Assembly: GCA_916048095.2 (NCBI GenBank)
Contig: OU696589.1
Coordinates: 2,427,448-2,491,447, forward strand
DNA length: 64,000 nucleotides
Direction: 5' to 3'
Source: Sacculina carcini
Lineage: Eukaryota > Arthropoda > Thecostraca > Sacculinidae
Below the pieces are notes generated by a model, which was not told where the DNA came from, did not search any database, and saw only the letters and a list, made by a program, of their open reading frames with translations. Positions 10,772 to 22,059 of the stretch are shown here, piece after piece (position 1 is the first letter of the stretch; each line of letters opens with the position of its first letter). The position numbers were made by a program, and so were the translations under genes.

Positions 10772-13700
10772 TCATTGTCGCTGCCGACATGCCCCGAGGC
10801 ATCTCCTGGACCACTCGTCGCGATTCTGGGCGATAACTGACGCCTCAGACATGTTAATGCCGAGCAGCCTCACATCCGAGTCGTACTGCTCACGAAGCGT
10901 GAAGCGAGACGCTGCTCCTCTTCTCAACATTTCTGTTGGTGGGTTGTTGCACCACTGCAAGCGGGTTATCTGGTCTGCGGAGGATGTGGCCAATGAACTG
11001 CAGGCGGCGCTTTGTCAGATATCTGGAGGCGGGCGATGCTCCGGTCGTTGTGTATAGCTGGTATGTGGGCAGAATTAAAGGGTACCGGTAGTTGGCGCAA
11101 TAACGCAATAGGGCCCTGTGACCCGCGTCCACTTCATTGGAGAGAGTGTTGGTTAATGCCCAAGATTCACCGCCATACAACAAGGTGGACTGTACGCAAG
11201 CGTTAAAGAGTAGCATTTTCACCTTCATTGACACGCTCGATCTCCATACATCACTCAGTCGACGTGCCGCCAGCCAAGCCAGCTGTCTGCGTCGACGAAA
11301 AGCTGTCCGACTGTTCAGCATCTCCACACCGAGATAACGAGCGTTCTCCTTTGCGAGCATTTGAGCCCCGTTGCAGTCTAAGACGGTGCCGCCCTGCTGC
11401 ACTCCGAACGTCATCATCTCGCACTTTTTGGTGTTAAGAGAGAGGCTGATCTCCTTGGCTGCAGTCTCAAAACGCCGTAGTTGCTCCTGGGCGTCGGTAC
11501 AACTGTCGCACAACAGAGCAACGTCATCCGCGTACGCCAAGCTCGTGAGCCGCACGGCCGGATGCCTGGACGACCTTCGGCGCTTCAGAGTGTAGCCTCT
11601 ATCTTCAGATAAGCCGGTGCGCAGGACATAATCGAGCACAAGAATGAAAAGGTAAGGTGCAAGGGTGTCACCTTGGAGTACACCAGAGGTGGTGGTGAAA
11701 CTTGTTGTGTCACCGTACTGAGTGCGAACCACAGCCGTTGTGTCTGTATACAGGCTCATGATAGCGCCTACGAGGAGTGTGGTCCCGCAGTACATCGTTA
11801 GCACTTGTTGCAGAGCACGGCGGTCGACGCTATCAAAAGCTTTGCTGAAGTCCAGATAGATAACACATATGGCTCTCTGTCTTTTCCTGCAATCTTCGAA
11901 ACAACAACGCAAAGCTACAACTTGCTCAACGGTGTTTCTCCCTGTGCGAAAACCGGCCTGGTTGGCGAGAATAGCATCATCCAATTGACGTTTCAGTCTC
12001 TGTAAGATGACTCTGTTACATAACTTGGCAGCAGCAGGCATGAGCGAGATTCCTCTTTGGTTGGCGATATCAGTTCCACTGTCCCTCTTGGGTATCATGA
12101 CGATCACTGACGATAACCACTCAGGGGGCGGTCGGGCTGAGCATACTACGTTGTTGACAAACGGAAGCAGGAGCTTTGTCATCTCCTCCATTTTCCATAC
12201 GTCGGAGGGTATACCATCGCACCCAGCTGCCTTACCCGTCGAGAGAGTCTTCGCAGCCAGCGAGAGTTCAGCATAAGTCACAGGTTGACTGTCCATTGCT
12301 GGAGAGTCCTCAGTCACTGAGAGATTAGCCAAGGTTCCTGTGACTCTGGGCTTGTTAAGGAGCTCCTTGAAATGGCAGCGAATTGTCTCCATACGCTCAC
12401 ACACACTCTCAGTTTTGACAAAACACGGTTTTGTGCGTCGTCTTCCCGTTAAATCGTCAACTGTTCTCCAGAGAGCAGAGCTCCTGCCCGCCTTGTGGTG
12501 TTCCGATATCTCCTGTGCAGCCCTTTTCACGCGTTCTTCCAGGCATAGACGGTGCGCCTCTAGCAGCTCCTGAATTTTCCTCTCTCTTTCCGTCTGAGAC
12601 AAGGATGAGGATGAGGATATTAACTGGCGTCGCAAGTACCGAATCATCGAGTCATCATTCCATTCATTGGCCTGTTTGCGGCGACGCTTTCTGGGAAGGC
12701 ATACTTCGGCGCTGCGAATCAATGTCTGTGCCACACACTTGAACGTACCATCACTGTGCTGATTTATGGTATTGATCGTGCTTCCGATAAATCGCCTTTT
12801 TGTAGCTGGATTCGCTAGGGCAGACCAATCCCAGGCAGGAGTACGCTTGCTGGCTTTATTACGCCATATGTGTGACTTTAATGTGCAGGTCACAAGTGCA
12901 TGATCAGATGGGATGCACTTGGGTCTTATAGTGCGCACCCGTCTAACAAGATGGCGCCTATGCAGCTGCATCAGAATATAGTCCAGCCTGGCACGTCGTT
13001 TTCTAGGTCCAAAAAATGTGAACAGGTGATGGCGGCGTTTCTGTCGCATGAAACCGTTTGCTGGAGCGAGATCATTGCTGATTACAAAGTCCTCCACCAT
13101 GTGTGTATGCACTGAGTCGCGCTGAGGCCGACCGTGGTGCAGACTAACAACAGAGCACAGATCAGCGTTGAAGTCGCCAGTGACGATCAGCAGGTCTCGC
13201 CGCGAACATGACTCAATGAGAGCCGCGACCAGATCGAGGCACTCGTTGGTCGTTTCGGTATCGTCAGAACATGCAGTGGGCAAATAACAATTTATCATTA
13301 GTAGCCTGTAACCACGCATTTGCACACTGAGGCTGATGACTCTTTGGTGGGAGGTTTCAACTTTCAAAACTGCTGATGCTGCCAAGGGGGACAGCAAGAA
13401 GCCGATACCGCCCGCACCGCCAGATGAAGCTGATGAATGCCAGAAAACTCATCCCCGTCCACAGTCGATCGACTCTATTTGATTGGATGTTGAGATGCGT
13501 CGCCGGTGTTCTTGTACGGCGACCACGGAAATCCCGATGTCGTCGGCAAGGCGCGCCAATTCATGTAGGCGCGTATCACATTTAAGAGTCCTAGCGTTGA
13601 ACGATGCGATAATTATAGCGTTGGCTGCTGATGTTATTGCAGCCTTACGGTCCCGGCTGGCAAACCGCAGATCCGTGCTGCGTTGGCTGGGCCGCGTACC

Positions 13701-13790
13701 TCGTATTCTCGAGCGCTTGCCGCGATGAGTCATTATTACAGCGGCTGTATAGTGTTCGTGTGGGGTCAATGGCCGACAACACTCAAACAC
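10772..13790 (-). mobile_element. APE-type LINE ORF2, nearly open, in antisense within the last intron
   Basis: One long frame (13,790 to 10,890) encodes an AP-type endonuclease and then a reverse transcriptase. Endonuclease motifs in order are FNARTL, VVAVQEHRR, VTGDFNAD and SDHALVT. RT motifs are YLDFSKAFDSVD, SGVLQGDTLAP and YADDVALL, followed by a C-terminal YGGESWALT block and RLQFIGHILRRPDNP. The frame is broken once by a TGA at 13,449-13,451, where related elements would have a tryptophan codon before VFWHSSASSGGAGGIG. A frameshift near 10,930 moves the true C-terminus (ending DEWSRRCLGACRQRQ) to 10,772. The C-terminal layout resembles the RTE/Proto2/R4-like side of LINEs, and I cannot fix the clade. 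No ORF1 is evident. About 1,005 codons in total. Confidence 0.85.
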
Positions 13791-13904
13791 TCAAACACTC
13801 ATACACGCAGAATACAGGCACGACACAGTCACACAGCGAGCGCTGGCACGTCCACACAGTGAGGTCGCGCTCAAACAACTGACGTACATGTACACATATG
13901 TATA

Positions 13905-14186
13905 AATATATGCATACGTGCGGTCGCTCCCGGGGCAGCAGCTCGGGCGGCCGAGGAGACGAAAACACGACGCTACATGGACCTGAGCCAGCGGTATGAC
14001 TTCGCACCGCTGGCTATCGAAACTACCGGCGTGCTGGGGTCCACATTCGACGACCTAATCAAGACCATCGGTCGTCGAATCACAGAGCGTTCGGGAGAGC
14101 CGCGCGAGACGGCCTGGTTCAAACAGCGGGTCAGTCTGGCGGTCGTGCGCGGCAACGCGACAACCATCACCAGGTCGCTGAACTGA
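13905..14186 (+). pseudogene. C-terminal fragment of a retroelement ORF
   Basis: About 93 codons end in a stop at 14,184-14,186. They contain KTRRYMDLSQRYDFAPLAIE and GRRITERSGEPRE...QRVSLAVVRGNA. This pattern is a conserved C-terminal tail I have seen in reverse-transcriptase-type proteins of invertebrate mobile elements; I cannot name the clade. It stands alone, with no RT upstream on this strand, so it is a truncated relic in the intron. Confidence 0.55.
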
Positions 14187-14908
14187 CCCGCAAATACCGC
14201 GCGCATATGTGTGCGTGCTTGATTGTATATTATCAAATGAGTACGTGATAGTAAATACATGTATGTACGTGTAAAAAGCACACAGGTAAACATACTTGTG
14301 GTGTGATCGTGTGCAGTGAGAGAGAGTGTGTGTGAGGGATTGTGTCTTAGTGTGTCTGAGCGTCTTATTGTGTCTGTGTGATCGTGTATGGTCTAATTGT
14401 GTATGGCGTGCGAGAGTGTGTGAGCGAGTGTGTGTAGTTTTTTCGATGTTTGTGTTTGCGTTTGTCAAGTGTTGATGACCCGCGGCGGCGAGCGAGTGAC
14501 CGGCTCGCCGCTGATTGGTTATTTCGGTGGATTGAGGCCTGTGTGTGTGGGGGGGGGTGCTCCCGGGTGTCACGTGTGGGCTTGGAGTCGGGTTGTGGTC
14601 TGTTCTGGTTGTGGGCGCGCGTGGAGCAGTGATTCCCACGCGCGCCTGTGTGTAATATAACTTAGATTTTTAAGTTTCGTTACAATAGTTTAGGTATTGT
14701 GCAGCGCACACGCCAATTCAACTTTCATTTGGTCGTGTATATGACAGAAATATACCACACTGTAATGTTTTTATGACAATGTTATTATTGTCCGGTTTAT
14801 TGTATATTGCAGTTTATAGATGTCTTGTCTGTCTATTGTGGCGTTGTGCGGATCTTTTGCCAGTCTGGTCGCGCTATTTATTTGCCGTGATTCTCTGTTT
14901 TACCGCAG
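14187..14908 (+). other. Intron interior with GT repeats and a GC-rich hairpin
   Basis: GTGTG-type repeats dominate 14,300-14,460. A GC-rich inverted repeat (CGGCGAGCGAGTGACCGG and CTCGCCG) lies near 14,480-14,510. No gene is recognised until the candidate exon at 14,909. Confidence 0.5.
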
Positions 14909-14983
14909 GGGTCATGGGTTCCAATCCGCACAATGTCGTGTTTTTCACACACACATTCCTTCCTAGCAATAAATAACCCGTAT
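14909..14983 (+). CDS. Candidate cassette exon of the headpiece gene (75 bases)
   Basis: It has the best splice sites in this gene: a pyrimidine-rich acceptor TTCTCTGTTTTACCGCAG and a donor TAT|GTAAGTAT. It is 25 codons long and open only in the frame that starts and ends on a codon boundary, which is exactly the phase between exon c and the headpiece exon. Including it would insert 25 residues (GSWVPIRTMSCFSHTHSFLA and five more) between the RLE linker and the headpiece core. Homology does not support it, because known relatives have no such insert, so it may be alternatively spliced or a chance match. Confidence 0.4.
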
Positions 14984-15085
14984 GTAAGTATGATGGCATA
15001 GATGTCTTCATAGCTCGGTTGTGCTGGTATTAAAGTGGCAACGTACAATAACGTTACCATTTCTCGCTACCGATTTATCACTTCA
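14984..15085 (+). other. Intron between the cassette candidate and the GT tract
   Basis: A short, ordinary intron sequence with no feature beyond the donor GTAAGTAT at its left edge. Confidence 0.5.
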
Positions 15086-15095
15086 TGTGTGTGCG

Positions 15096-15142
<47 letters not shown>
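15086..15142 (+). repeat. (GT)n tract abutting the 3' splice site of the last exon
   Basis: An almost pure GT run of about 57 bases is followed at once by TTGTGACAG and the exon. It takes the place of a pyrimidine tract. It is complementary to the CA tract at the 5' end of the same intron. Confidence 0.9.
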
Positions 15143-15143
<1 letters not shown>

Positions 15144-15149
15144 TGACAG

Positions 15150-15263
15150 TGTTATTTGAGTGACGAGGAGTTTGCAAGTTTATTTGCAATGTCACGTGAC
15201 CAGTTCAATCGTCTACCTTCGTGGAGACGAAATTTGCTCAAAAGGAAAGTGCACCTTTACTAG
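15150..15263 (+). CDS. Terminal exon: villin headpiece domain (dematin/abLIM-like)
   Basis: The exon encodes 37 residues and a TAG stop: a complete villin headpiece C-terminal subdomain at the very end of the protein. Visible signatures are YLSDEEF, FASLFAM, FNRLPSW, then RRNLLKRKVHLY. These match the family pattern of three core phenylalanines, the LPxW motif and a basic LKxKxxLF end, here with Tyr as last residue. Headpieces bind F-actin through the basic LKxK helix, the tryptophan cap and the C-terminal carboxylate; villin, dematin, abLIM/UNC-115 and supervillin carry them. The RLE linker in the preceding exon points to dematin/abLIM. The stop follows directly, as in all family members. 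It is a cytoplasmic, cytoskeletal protein by family. Confidence 0.88.
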   Translation, partial: CYLSDEEFASLFAMSRDQFNRLPSWRRNLLKRKVHLY

Positions 15264-15850
15264 AACCACCGCTTACACACACACACACTCACACAGACAG
15301 ACACACTTGTAGGTGAGCACACGTAGCGTGATGTATGGTGATAGCGTGACGCACAGTCATTGAGGTTTATTTTGTGTGTAAGTTCATTGCAACTGCGACA
15401 GAGCTGGGTTCATAGGGGCATATCTGACTGTTGTGCTGTGAAGCAACATTGAAGACATGAATGTGTATGTGTGCATGTGCCGGTGAGTTATACTGGTATT
15501 TTACCTCAATGGCTAATTGGCCAGTGTTGAACGAGTATTAGTGATGGATTTACAAAAACCACGTGCTTTGTTGCCACCAGTATTTCTTTCAGCCGAATTT
15601 TCGTAGAGATTTATCGTTACGTTGTTGATGGAATTTTATGAGCATTGTTTGTCATTAGATGTATACCAGTGTTTTATCATAGAGTTTGTATTTACTGCAA
15701 GCTGTTTGTTATCTGTGTGCGTGTATTATGAGAGCTTATATACATATAGTGTGTATATATATATACTAGTACTACCGATCACATGACAGGCCATTATAAT
15801 TATCGTTTTCTGTTATATACATGTTGAAAATAAATATGTCAAGATGCTGT
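15264..15850 (+). other. 3' untranslated region and poly(A) signal of the headpiece gene
   Basis: No open frame follows the stop. An AATAAA hexamer at 15,829-15,834 is the first good polyadenylation signal, with T-rich sequence just after it (GCTGTTTTCTCTCATTC). The region also holds short CA and TA repeats (15,278-15,305, 15,745-15,765). The exact cleavage site is inferred. Confidence 0.6.
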
Positions 15851-16804
15851 TTTCTCTCATTCATCAAATATCCTGTTAATATTTCGTTTGTAGCGTTGGC
15901 GTGAACGGTGACTACAGACCTGTTACCAGATGGCGCTGGGATAGCGCAATGAGTGTTTGTCGTCTCACTGTTGTATGCATTGCGGCTGCGTCGTGTGTCT
16001 CGTGTATTGTCGTGAATGTGTATTGTTGTTTTCCATACTCAAAACTCAGCTTTAGCATATCAGCGCCAATGGCTTTGTGTAATCGCTTGTATAATGTGTA
16101 TTGTTCACTTTATTCCGTGTATTGAACGTATAAGTAGCGCCTACAACCACAGTGCTATATTGCGGTGTTCGGTAGCGAGCCCGCTCCCTTTACACGGTCT
16201 CATCATAAAAATAAACGGCCTTGCCGTTAGGTCAGTAGGTGTTACACCTAACCAGCACCAACTGACCTGTCTTATCCGGTCAGTAGGTGCTGGTTTACGC
16301 TGGTGTTTCCTCCACCAATAGTATCGCACAGCACGGGGCCCTAACATTCCTCTCCTTGTCCTCTAGTTCGTGCTCCTCGCATGTGGTTCACTCTCTGGAC
16401 CAAAGGCCGCTTGGCCGCTCCGCCGAGCAAACCGGTTGCTCGGGAGCGCAACCAGTAGTGGCGCCTCGTTGCTTCCTGCACGCCTTCCGTGGTGCTTCTA
16501 TCGCGCGTGGGAGCAGCAGAAACGTCCCGATGGAGACCCAGGGCTGCCATGTTTGACCTTTTAAGGTCAATTTGACCTTTTTCGATCGTGGTTGGCCTCG
16601 CCAAACTTCTGTCAAGAGGCCAAACATAATTTGGCATTTTTTGACCTTTTTATCATTAAGGATCATTGTCATATTTTTATTGGTTTTTGTTGGAGTCAAT
16701 AATTAATTATTGTGTAACCAAAAACTATACCTATGGAAATGTCGGTAATGGCTTCAAACATTGGTGGGGCAAGGATTTTCACGGTGTTGTATATTTTATT
16801 TAAC
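15851..16804. other. Intergenic stretch with a stem-loop, no gene
   Basis: A good stem-loop is formed by AACCAGCACCAACTGACC (about 16,250-16,267) and GGTCAGTAGGTGCTGGTT (about 16,279-16,296). TTGACCTTTTTAAGGTCAA-type short inverted repeats lie near 16,550-16,580. An acceptor-like TTCGTTTGTAG before 15,894 opens a 76-codon frame, but I recognise nothing in it. Confidence 0.4.
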
Positions 16805-17775
16805 AACAACAACAACAACAACAACGTGTATTTGCTATAGCGCCGGTAAAACACAAGCGCGAAAAACGGAAAACATCAATTGAGATAAAGCGACAATTGT
16901 AAAGAATATGGGAGAAATGAGCAAGTAAAAGAAAGAGAAGTCACAAAACAACCGAAATTGGTAAATAGCAAACACAAGCACAAAGGGCACAGTTCCAAAA
17001 AATCAAGTGGTATGTTCGAACAATAAAATCGACATAGAATTATTACAGAGAACATTCACAATAGAATAAATAAAGCAGCAAGGAAGGAAAGGAAGCAGTA
17101 ACTGTGCTCAAGACAGGGAAAAATAAGACAACGAGGAGAATTGAAACAATCATGAAACGGAGAAATAGTTCAAAACAATATCACAGAGAGGCGAAAGGAG
17201 AGAGAGAGTGAGAGACGGGATCAAATGAAATGTCAAAAAGGTACAGGCGAAGCAGACGGCGGAATGACCGAAATGAAGAGGCGCGGGTGATATGAGAGAG
17301 AAGAGAATTATACAAGCGAGGGGCGTAAAAGAAGAACGATTTAGAGGACCAGGAAGATTCATTAGATGCACGAGGACAAGCGAGAGGAAGAGGGCGACGA
17401 GAGGAGTGTGAGTCAGTGGGAGATATAAGATTAGCAAGATAAGAAGGTTGGTGAGGATCATGCAGAAGCTTGTAAATGAGACAGCAAAGGCGAAAATGAA
17501 TTCGTGGGATGATAGGAAGCCAGTGGAGTTGAAAAAGTAGGTGAGACGTGTGGTGAGAAAAGGTAAGATGAAAGACAAATCGACAAGATTGGTTGATCAC
17601 ACGCTGAAGGATTAAGAGATGAGAACGAGGAGCACTAAAGTATAGCGAGTTGCAGTAGTCTAACCTGGGGAAAATGAGAGTATGAACAAGAGTGATGGCG
17701 GAATTTTTATCAAGATAGGGACGTATAGGGTAGAGAGAGCGCAGAATAAGACGACAAGTGCGACAAGTATTTACA
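16805..17775 (-). mobile_element. Truncated L2/CR1-like LINE, 3' end only
   Basis: On the minus strand, 5'-truncated ORF2 sequence starts at CRLILRSLYPIRPYLDKNSA (about 17,775). It continues through FPRLDYCNSLYF, LQRVINQSC, LHWLPIIPRIHFRL and APRLYNSL, the post-RT region of L2/CR1-type elements, to a stop near 17,181. A 3' untranslated region of about 370 bases follows. The element ends in a GCGC...GCGC hairpin, TATAGCAAATACAC and a (GTT)n tail (plus strand 16,805-16,826). The same end structure occurs in the fuller element at 23.4-27.9 kb, so both are one family. The right end is overrun by the Gypsy element that follows. Confidence 0.8.
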
Positions 17776-20700
17776 TCTTGTGTTGTTGTATTGTCGTTTG
17801 TTTTGCGCACTTGATTCCATTGTGGAGTATAGTGTGTGTATGTCGTGGTATGAGCTTAATAAAGCCCATGCTTCGGTTGTATATGTTTTCTACAATTTAT
17901 TTAGCTCTTTCACAATATTTTATGGATCATAAATAAATCATTCAATCACTCAGTATGGAAAAATTGTGTCCGGACAAATTAACTGTGGACCCGTCATCTG
18001 AAAACGCTGAGGAATTCAAATATTGGAAACGGACGTTTGACAACTTTCTCGAGAAATGCGGTGATAATGCACCAAATAAACTCAGATGCCTTGTGAAATA
18101 TGTGTCTTCGAATGTGTATGAGCATATCGCAGATTGTACTTCATATAATGAAGCCATATCAATGCTGGATAAACTCTATATCAGAAAGAAAAATGCCTTA
18201 TTCGCTCGTCATCTACTGGTCACTCACAAACAACAACCACACGTGAGCATTGACGATTTCTTTTCAGATTTACTCAGACTTAGCAAGGATTGCCAATTAT
18301 GTGCCGTTTCTGCCGAGGAGTACAGAAGGGAATTCGAGACGCGTTCATCAACGGCCTTAAATCGAGCGAAATACGTCAGCGACTTCTAGAGCATGGTGAG
18401 CTCACGATGAATGAAGCTTTTGACATTGCCCGATCGCTGGACTTAGCTCGCCAAAACGCAGATTCGTATGTGAAGTCACAGCACCTCGTCGCTGCAGCTA
18501 ACAGTGCTACAGCTGACAACGGAGAAGCTCCTATTGATACTGCCGTAAACAGTGAACCAGGTGACGATGTTCCTCGCCTCGCTGCCGTTTCCCAGTTGAG
18601 GAAATGCTGGTATTGTGGAGGTCCAATGTACTGCAGAACCAAATGCCCGGCTCGTAACAGTGAATGCTCAGCTTGACACAAAAAGGGCATTGGGCAAAAG
18701 TTGGCCGGTCAAGATCGAAACCACAAGGAAGTGTAGCTGCTGCTGTCGCACAGGGATCATTGTGTGCGCTGTCCGCTATTCCGGGTCTCGCAGCTTCGAC
18801 TATTTCGGTAACAGTGAACGGTCATCGAGCGTCAGCGATCGTTGATTCAGCAAGCTCAGGGAGTTTTATTGATTCCAAGTTAGTTGATGTTCTCGACCTG
18901 AAGGTGTTCCCATCGCAAAGAACAATCACCTTGGCTTCAACTACTAAAGATGTGATGATTAAAGGTCATTGCTTTTTGAAACTTGCGATAAATGGCAGGA
19001 AGTACAACAATACCCGATTAGAGGTACTAGATTATTTGTGCAGCGACATTATTCTGGGTCTCGATTTTCAACAGCGACATGAGGCTGTATTGTTCCAGTT
19101 TGGCGGTCCAGAACCTACACTGAATGTCAAACCAAACGGTCAACGTCAAACGTGTAGTGTGGCTGTTGCCAATCTCCCAGAGCCACAGCTGTTCTGCAAT
19201 CTGCAACCTGGCGCAAAACCTATTGCCACTAAATCGCGACAATACAGTCCTCAAGACAAACAGTTCATTGAAGGACAAACTAACGACCTTCTGGCTAACA
19301 AGATCATCGAGCCCAGCACATCACCCTGGAGGGCACAAGTGGTGGTGACCAAAGGAGTCAACCACAAAACAAGAATGTGTGTTGATCATTCAAATACCAT
19401 TAATATATATACTTCTACTGATGCGTATTCTTTGCCAAAACTTGATGACATCATAATAAATCTGGCCGCTTATCGAGTTTTTCTTCCTTTGACCTCAAAA
19501 GCGCGTATCATCAAGTCGCAATTAATGAAGCGGACAAACCATACACCGCCTTCGAAGCGAATGGAAGGCTGTATCAGTTCACACGCCTACCATTTGGAGT
19601 CACTAATGGTGTTGCTGTTTTTCAGCGTGCAATAGACAAATTTGTTGAAGAAGAGGGATTGGAGAACACGTTTGTTTATCTAGACAACATAGCAATAGCC
19701 GGTGAAGACCAAATTGAACACGACAAGAATGTAAACAAGTTCATGGAGGCGGCCAAGCGCCGCCAGCTAACTCTCAATCATAAAAAGTCAATAATTTCTT
19801 CTTCAAGTATCAAAATTCTTGGGTGCGAAATTAGCAATGGGTTAATTCAACCAGATGAGGAACGATTGCGGCCACTCATTCAACTAAATGCTCCCAACAA
19901 TAAAGCGGAGTTGAAAAGGGTCCTGGGCATGTTCTCTTACTATGCCAAATGGATACCGAAATTTTCGGATATTGTGCAGCCCCTTTTGTCAACGGAGACG
20001 TTTCCTATGAAGTCAGAAGCACTACAGGGATTCTCTTGTGTCAAGCAAAAGCTGATAAAAGCTACACTGATCGCTCCTGACTTCACTATTCCATTTGTTG
20101 TCAGAATGGCCGGCCAGTTGCCTTCATGTCGCGGACGCTTGACAGCAATGAACGGCGGTACCCTGCAGTGGAAAAAGAGGCTACAGCCGTGATCGAAGCT
20201 TTACGCAAATGGCGCCATTTTCTGTCGAACAAGAAATTTATCATCACAGATCAGAGGTCAGTCGCCTTTATGCTTGATAACCGAAAACGTTCTAAAATAA
20301 AGAAGGACAAAATTCAGGGATGGTGGATGGAGCTGGCCAACTTCTGCTATCAGATAAACTATCGACCAGAAACCTATCAACCTAACCTACTCCTAGTTTC
20401 AGTAAATTTATTCATTGCGGTGGATGAATACTCTCGGTATCCTTTTGCTTTTCCGTGTAGACACATCCTCGTTAACTGTCATCCGTTGTTTAGAGCAATT
20501 TTTTGGAACTCCTGCGTTTGTCCACTCCGACAGAGGACTTGGATTCATGTCTAATGATGTTCGAAACTACCTGCTTCTGCAAGGTGTATCCGCAAGTTTA
20601 TCCACACCTTATCACCCACAGGGTAATTCCCAAGTGGAGAGGATAAACGGAATAGTGTGGAAAGCAGTCAAACTAGCGCTTCTTTCATCGGGATTGTCTG

Positions 20701-21146
20701 ATACGCAATGGGAACATGTTTTACCTCGCGCGTTACATTGTATGCGTTCACTCTTGTGCACCTCAACGAACTGTACACCACACGAGCGTATATTCGCATT
20801 TGAGAGGCGTTCTTCCGTCGGACAATCAATACCAACTTGGCTGACACGTCCTGGACCAGTCCTCCTCAGGAACTTTGTCCGCAACTCTAAAGATGATCCG
20901 TTAGTACGGAAGGTGGAAATGTTGAGCGCAAATCCAATGTACGCTCATGTGCGTTATCCCGACGGCCGAGAGTCTTCAGTTTCACTGCGCGATATAGCAC
21001 CTTGTCCAGATCTATATCCTATTTCGGTTCATATGAATGAGCAGGTCGATAACGACGCTGCTCTTCAGCGCCAAAGGAAAGTGGTTCCTCATCTCCTGCC
21101 TCTACAGCGGATATCGTGCAATCAGCTAATAGCCGATAAAGATTGA
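17776..21146 (+). mobile_element. Ty3/Gypsy LTR retrotransposon, decayed fossil
   Basis: Parts in order: a probable 5' LTR or leader with an AATAAA-type signal (about 17,776-17,954); gag from the ATG at 17,955 with a CX2CX4HX4C-type zinc knuckle region (about 18,600-18,690); an aspartic protease region (near 18,840); reverse transcriptase (about 19,250-19,980); RNase H (about 20,130-20,340); and an integrase C-terminal part with YHPQGNSQVERINGIVWKAV (about 20,600-21,146). No matching 3' LTR was found, because the right side runs into Polinton-like sequence. The coding part has about five breaks, so this is an old, inactive copy. The clade is not assigned. Confidence 0.8.
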
Positions 21147-22010
21147 GTGAGACAAACACATGTCATTGGCCAGCAACAGAAGGACAGGAGAGTCGTTGAT
21201 GCGTGCGGGAAGGACGGGAACGTGAATATTCTGTGGAGGGATAATTGTGTAATAAATGATGCCGAAATATTTGTGAAAATATGTGATGGGAGGACGGAAA
21301 ATGTGAGAAGGATGACCAAGGGGAAATTTACTGTTTTTAAGGATGTAAGGATACAAGGAGCACACATCAACGTACTCGATCCGCTCGTCACCAGCACATT
21401 CGGCGTAGTGACGAAACACCTCTGTTCGCCCTCCGTAGAACGCGTCCCGAACATTCATCGGCGGCAAGACTTGCACCGCTTCGGCGCGACAACGTTGGCC
21501 GTCATCGTCTCGAAGCAGTGCATCAAATTCACACTCCCAGATGGTGATGAGAGTTGTGTCGGGTCGGGCTCGCAGTATCGCCAGACGAGCCATGGTGGCA
21601 TCGTATAGATGGCGCGTTGATGGAGCCCCACTATTCATCACATAGCGACAGTTTTTGCTGGCGCCGTTTGAGCACTTACCAGCATGGTGATGACCATGAA
21701 AATAGCAACCGAGAAACTCGAAAAGCAGGTGTTGGTCTCCCACTTTGGCATAGCCGTCCGCTTTGTACGACCCAATACGCACCTCACCAGAGTTCAATGC
21801 GTGCTGGATATTGATGTCGCGAGACGACGCCTCCAGTTCCAGCCACTGGATCGATTTCTTCGAGTAGTTGCCACATGGTCGGTACATGCTCATGGCTCAC
21901 ATACTCATGGCTCGCTATCAACGCGACGCTGTCTTTGCGCAAAAACTTTTGACGCCACACCTCAGTGAGGTGTGAGGTGTGAGCTGGCATTCTCCTACGC
22001 TCTACCCGAG
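21147..22010 (-). mobile_element. Polinton/Maverick-type DNA polymerase B fragment (fossil)
   Basis: The minus-strand frame shows the protein-primed family B polymerase pattern of Polintons: a nuclease-like segment with LLFEFLGCYFHGH, and further on YVDVCSLYPYILKNSKFPLG (polymerase motif A) and YFGIIYYTIIPPQNIHVPVL. Adintovirus-like elements share this polymerase and cannot be excluded. No capsid, packaging ATPase or integrase gene is visible beside it and no terminal repeats are seen, so it is an isolated fragment that looks old. Confidence 0.75.
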
Positions 22011-22059
22011 ACAATTAACGTTATAATCTACTAGGACTGCAAGGAAGGACTGCGGCGAC

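Noticed and set aside
14920-14936. tRNA-like T-arm GGGTTCCAATCC
   Set aside because: No anticodon arm, D arm or acceptor stem can be folded around it; it lies within the cassette exon candidate.
15894-16125. Seventy-six-codon hydrophobic frame after an acceptor-like site
   Set aside because: No donor, no homologue recognised, and it lies beyond the poly(A) signal of the headpiece gene.
21147-21608. Plus-strand frame of 153 codons
   Set aside because: It is antisense to the polymerase B fragment and shows no family motifs.
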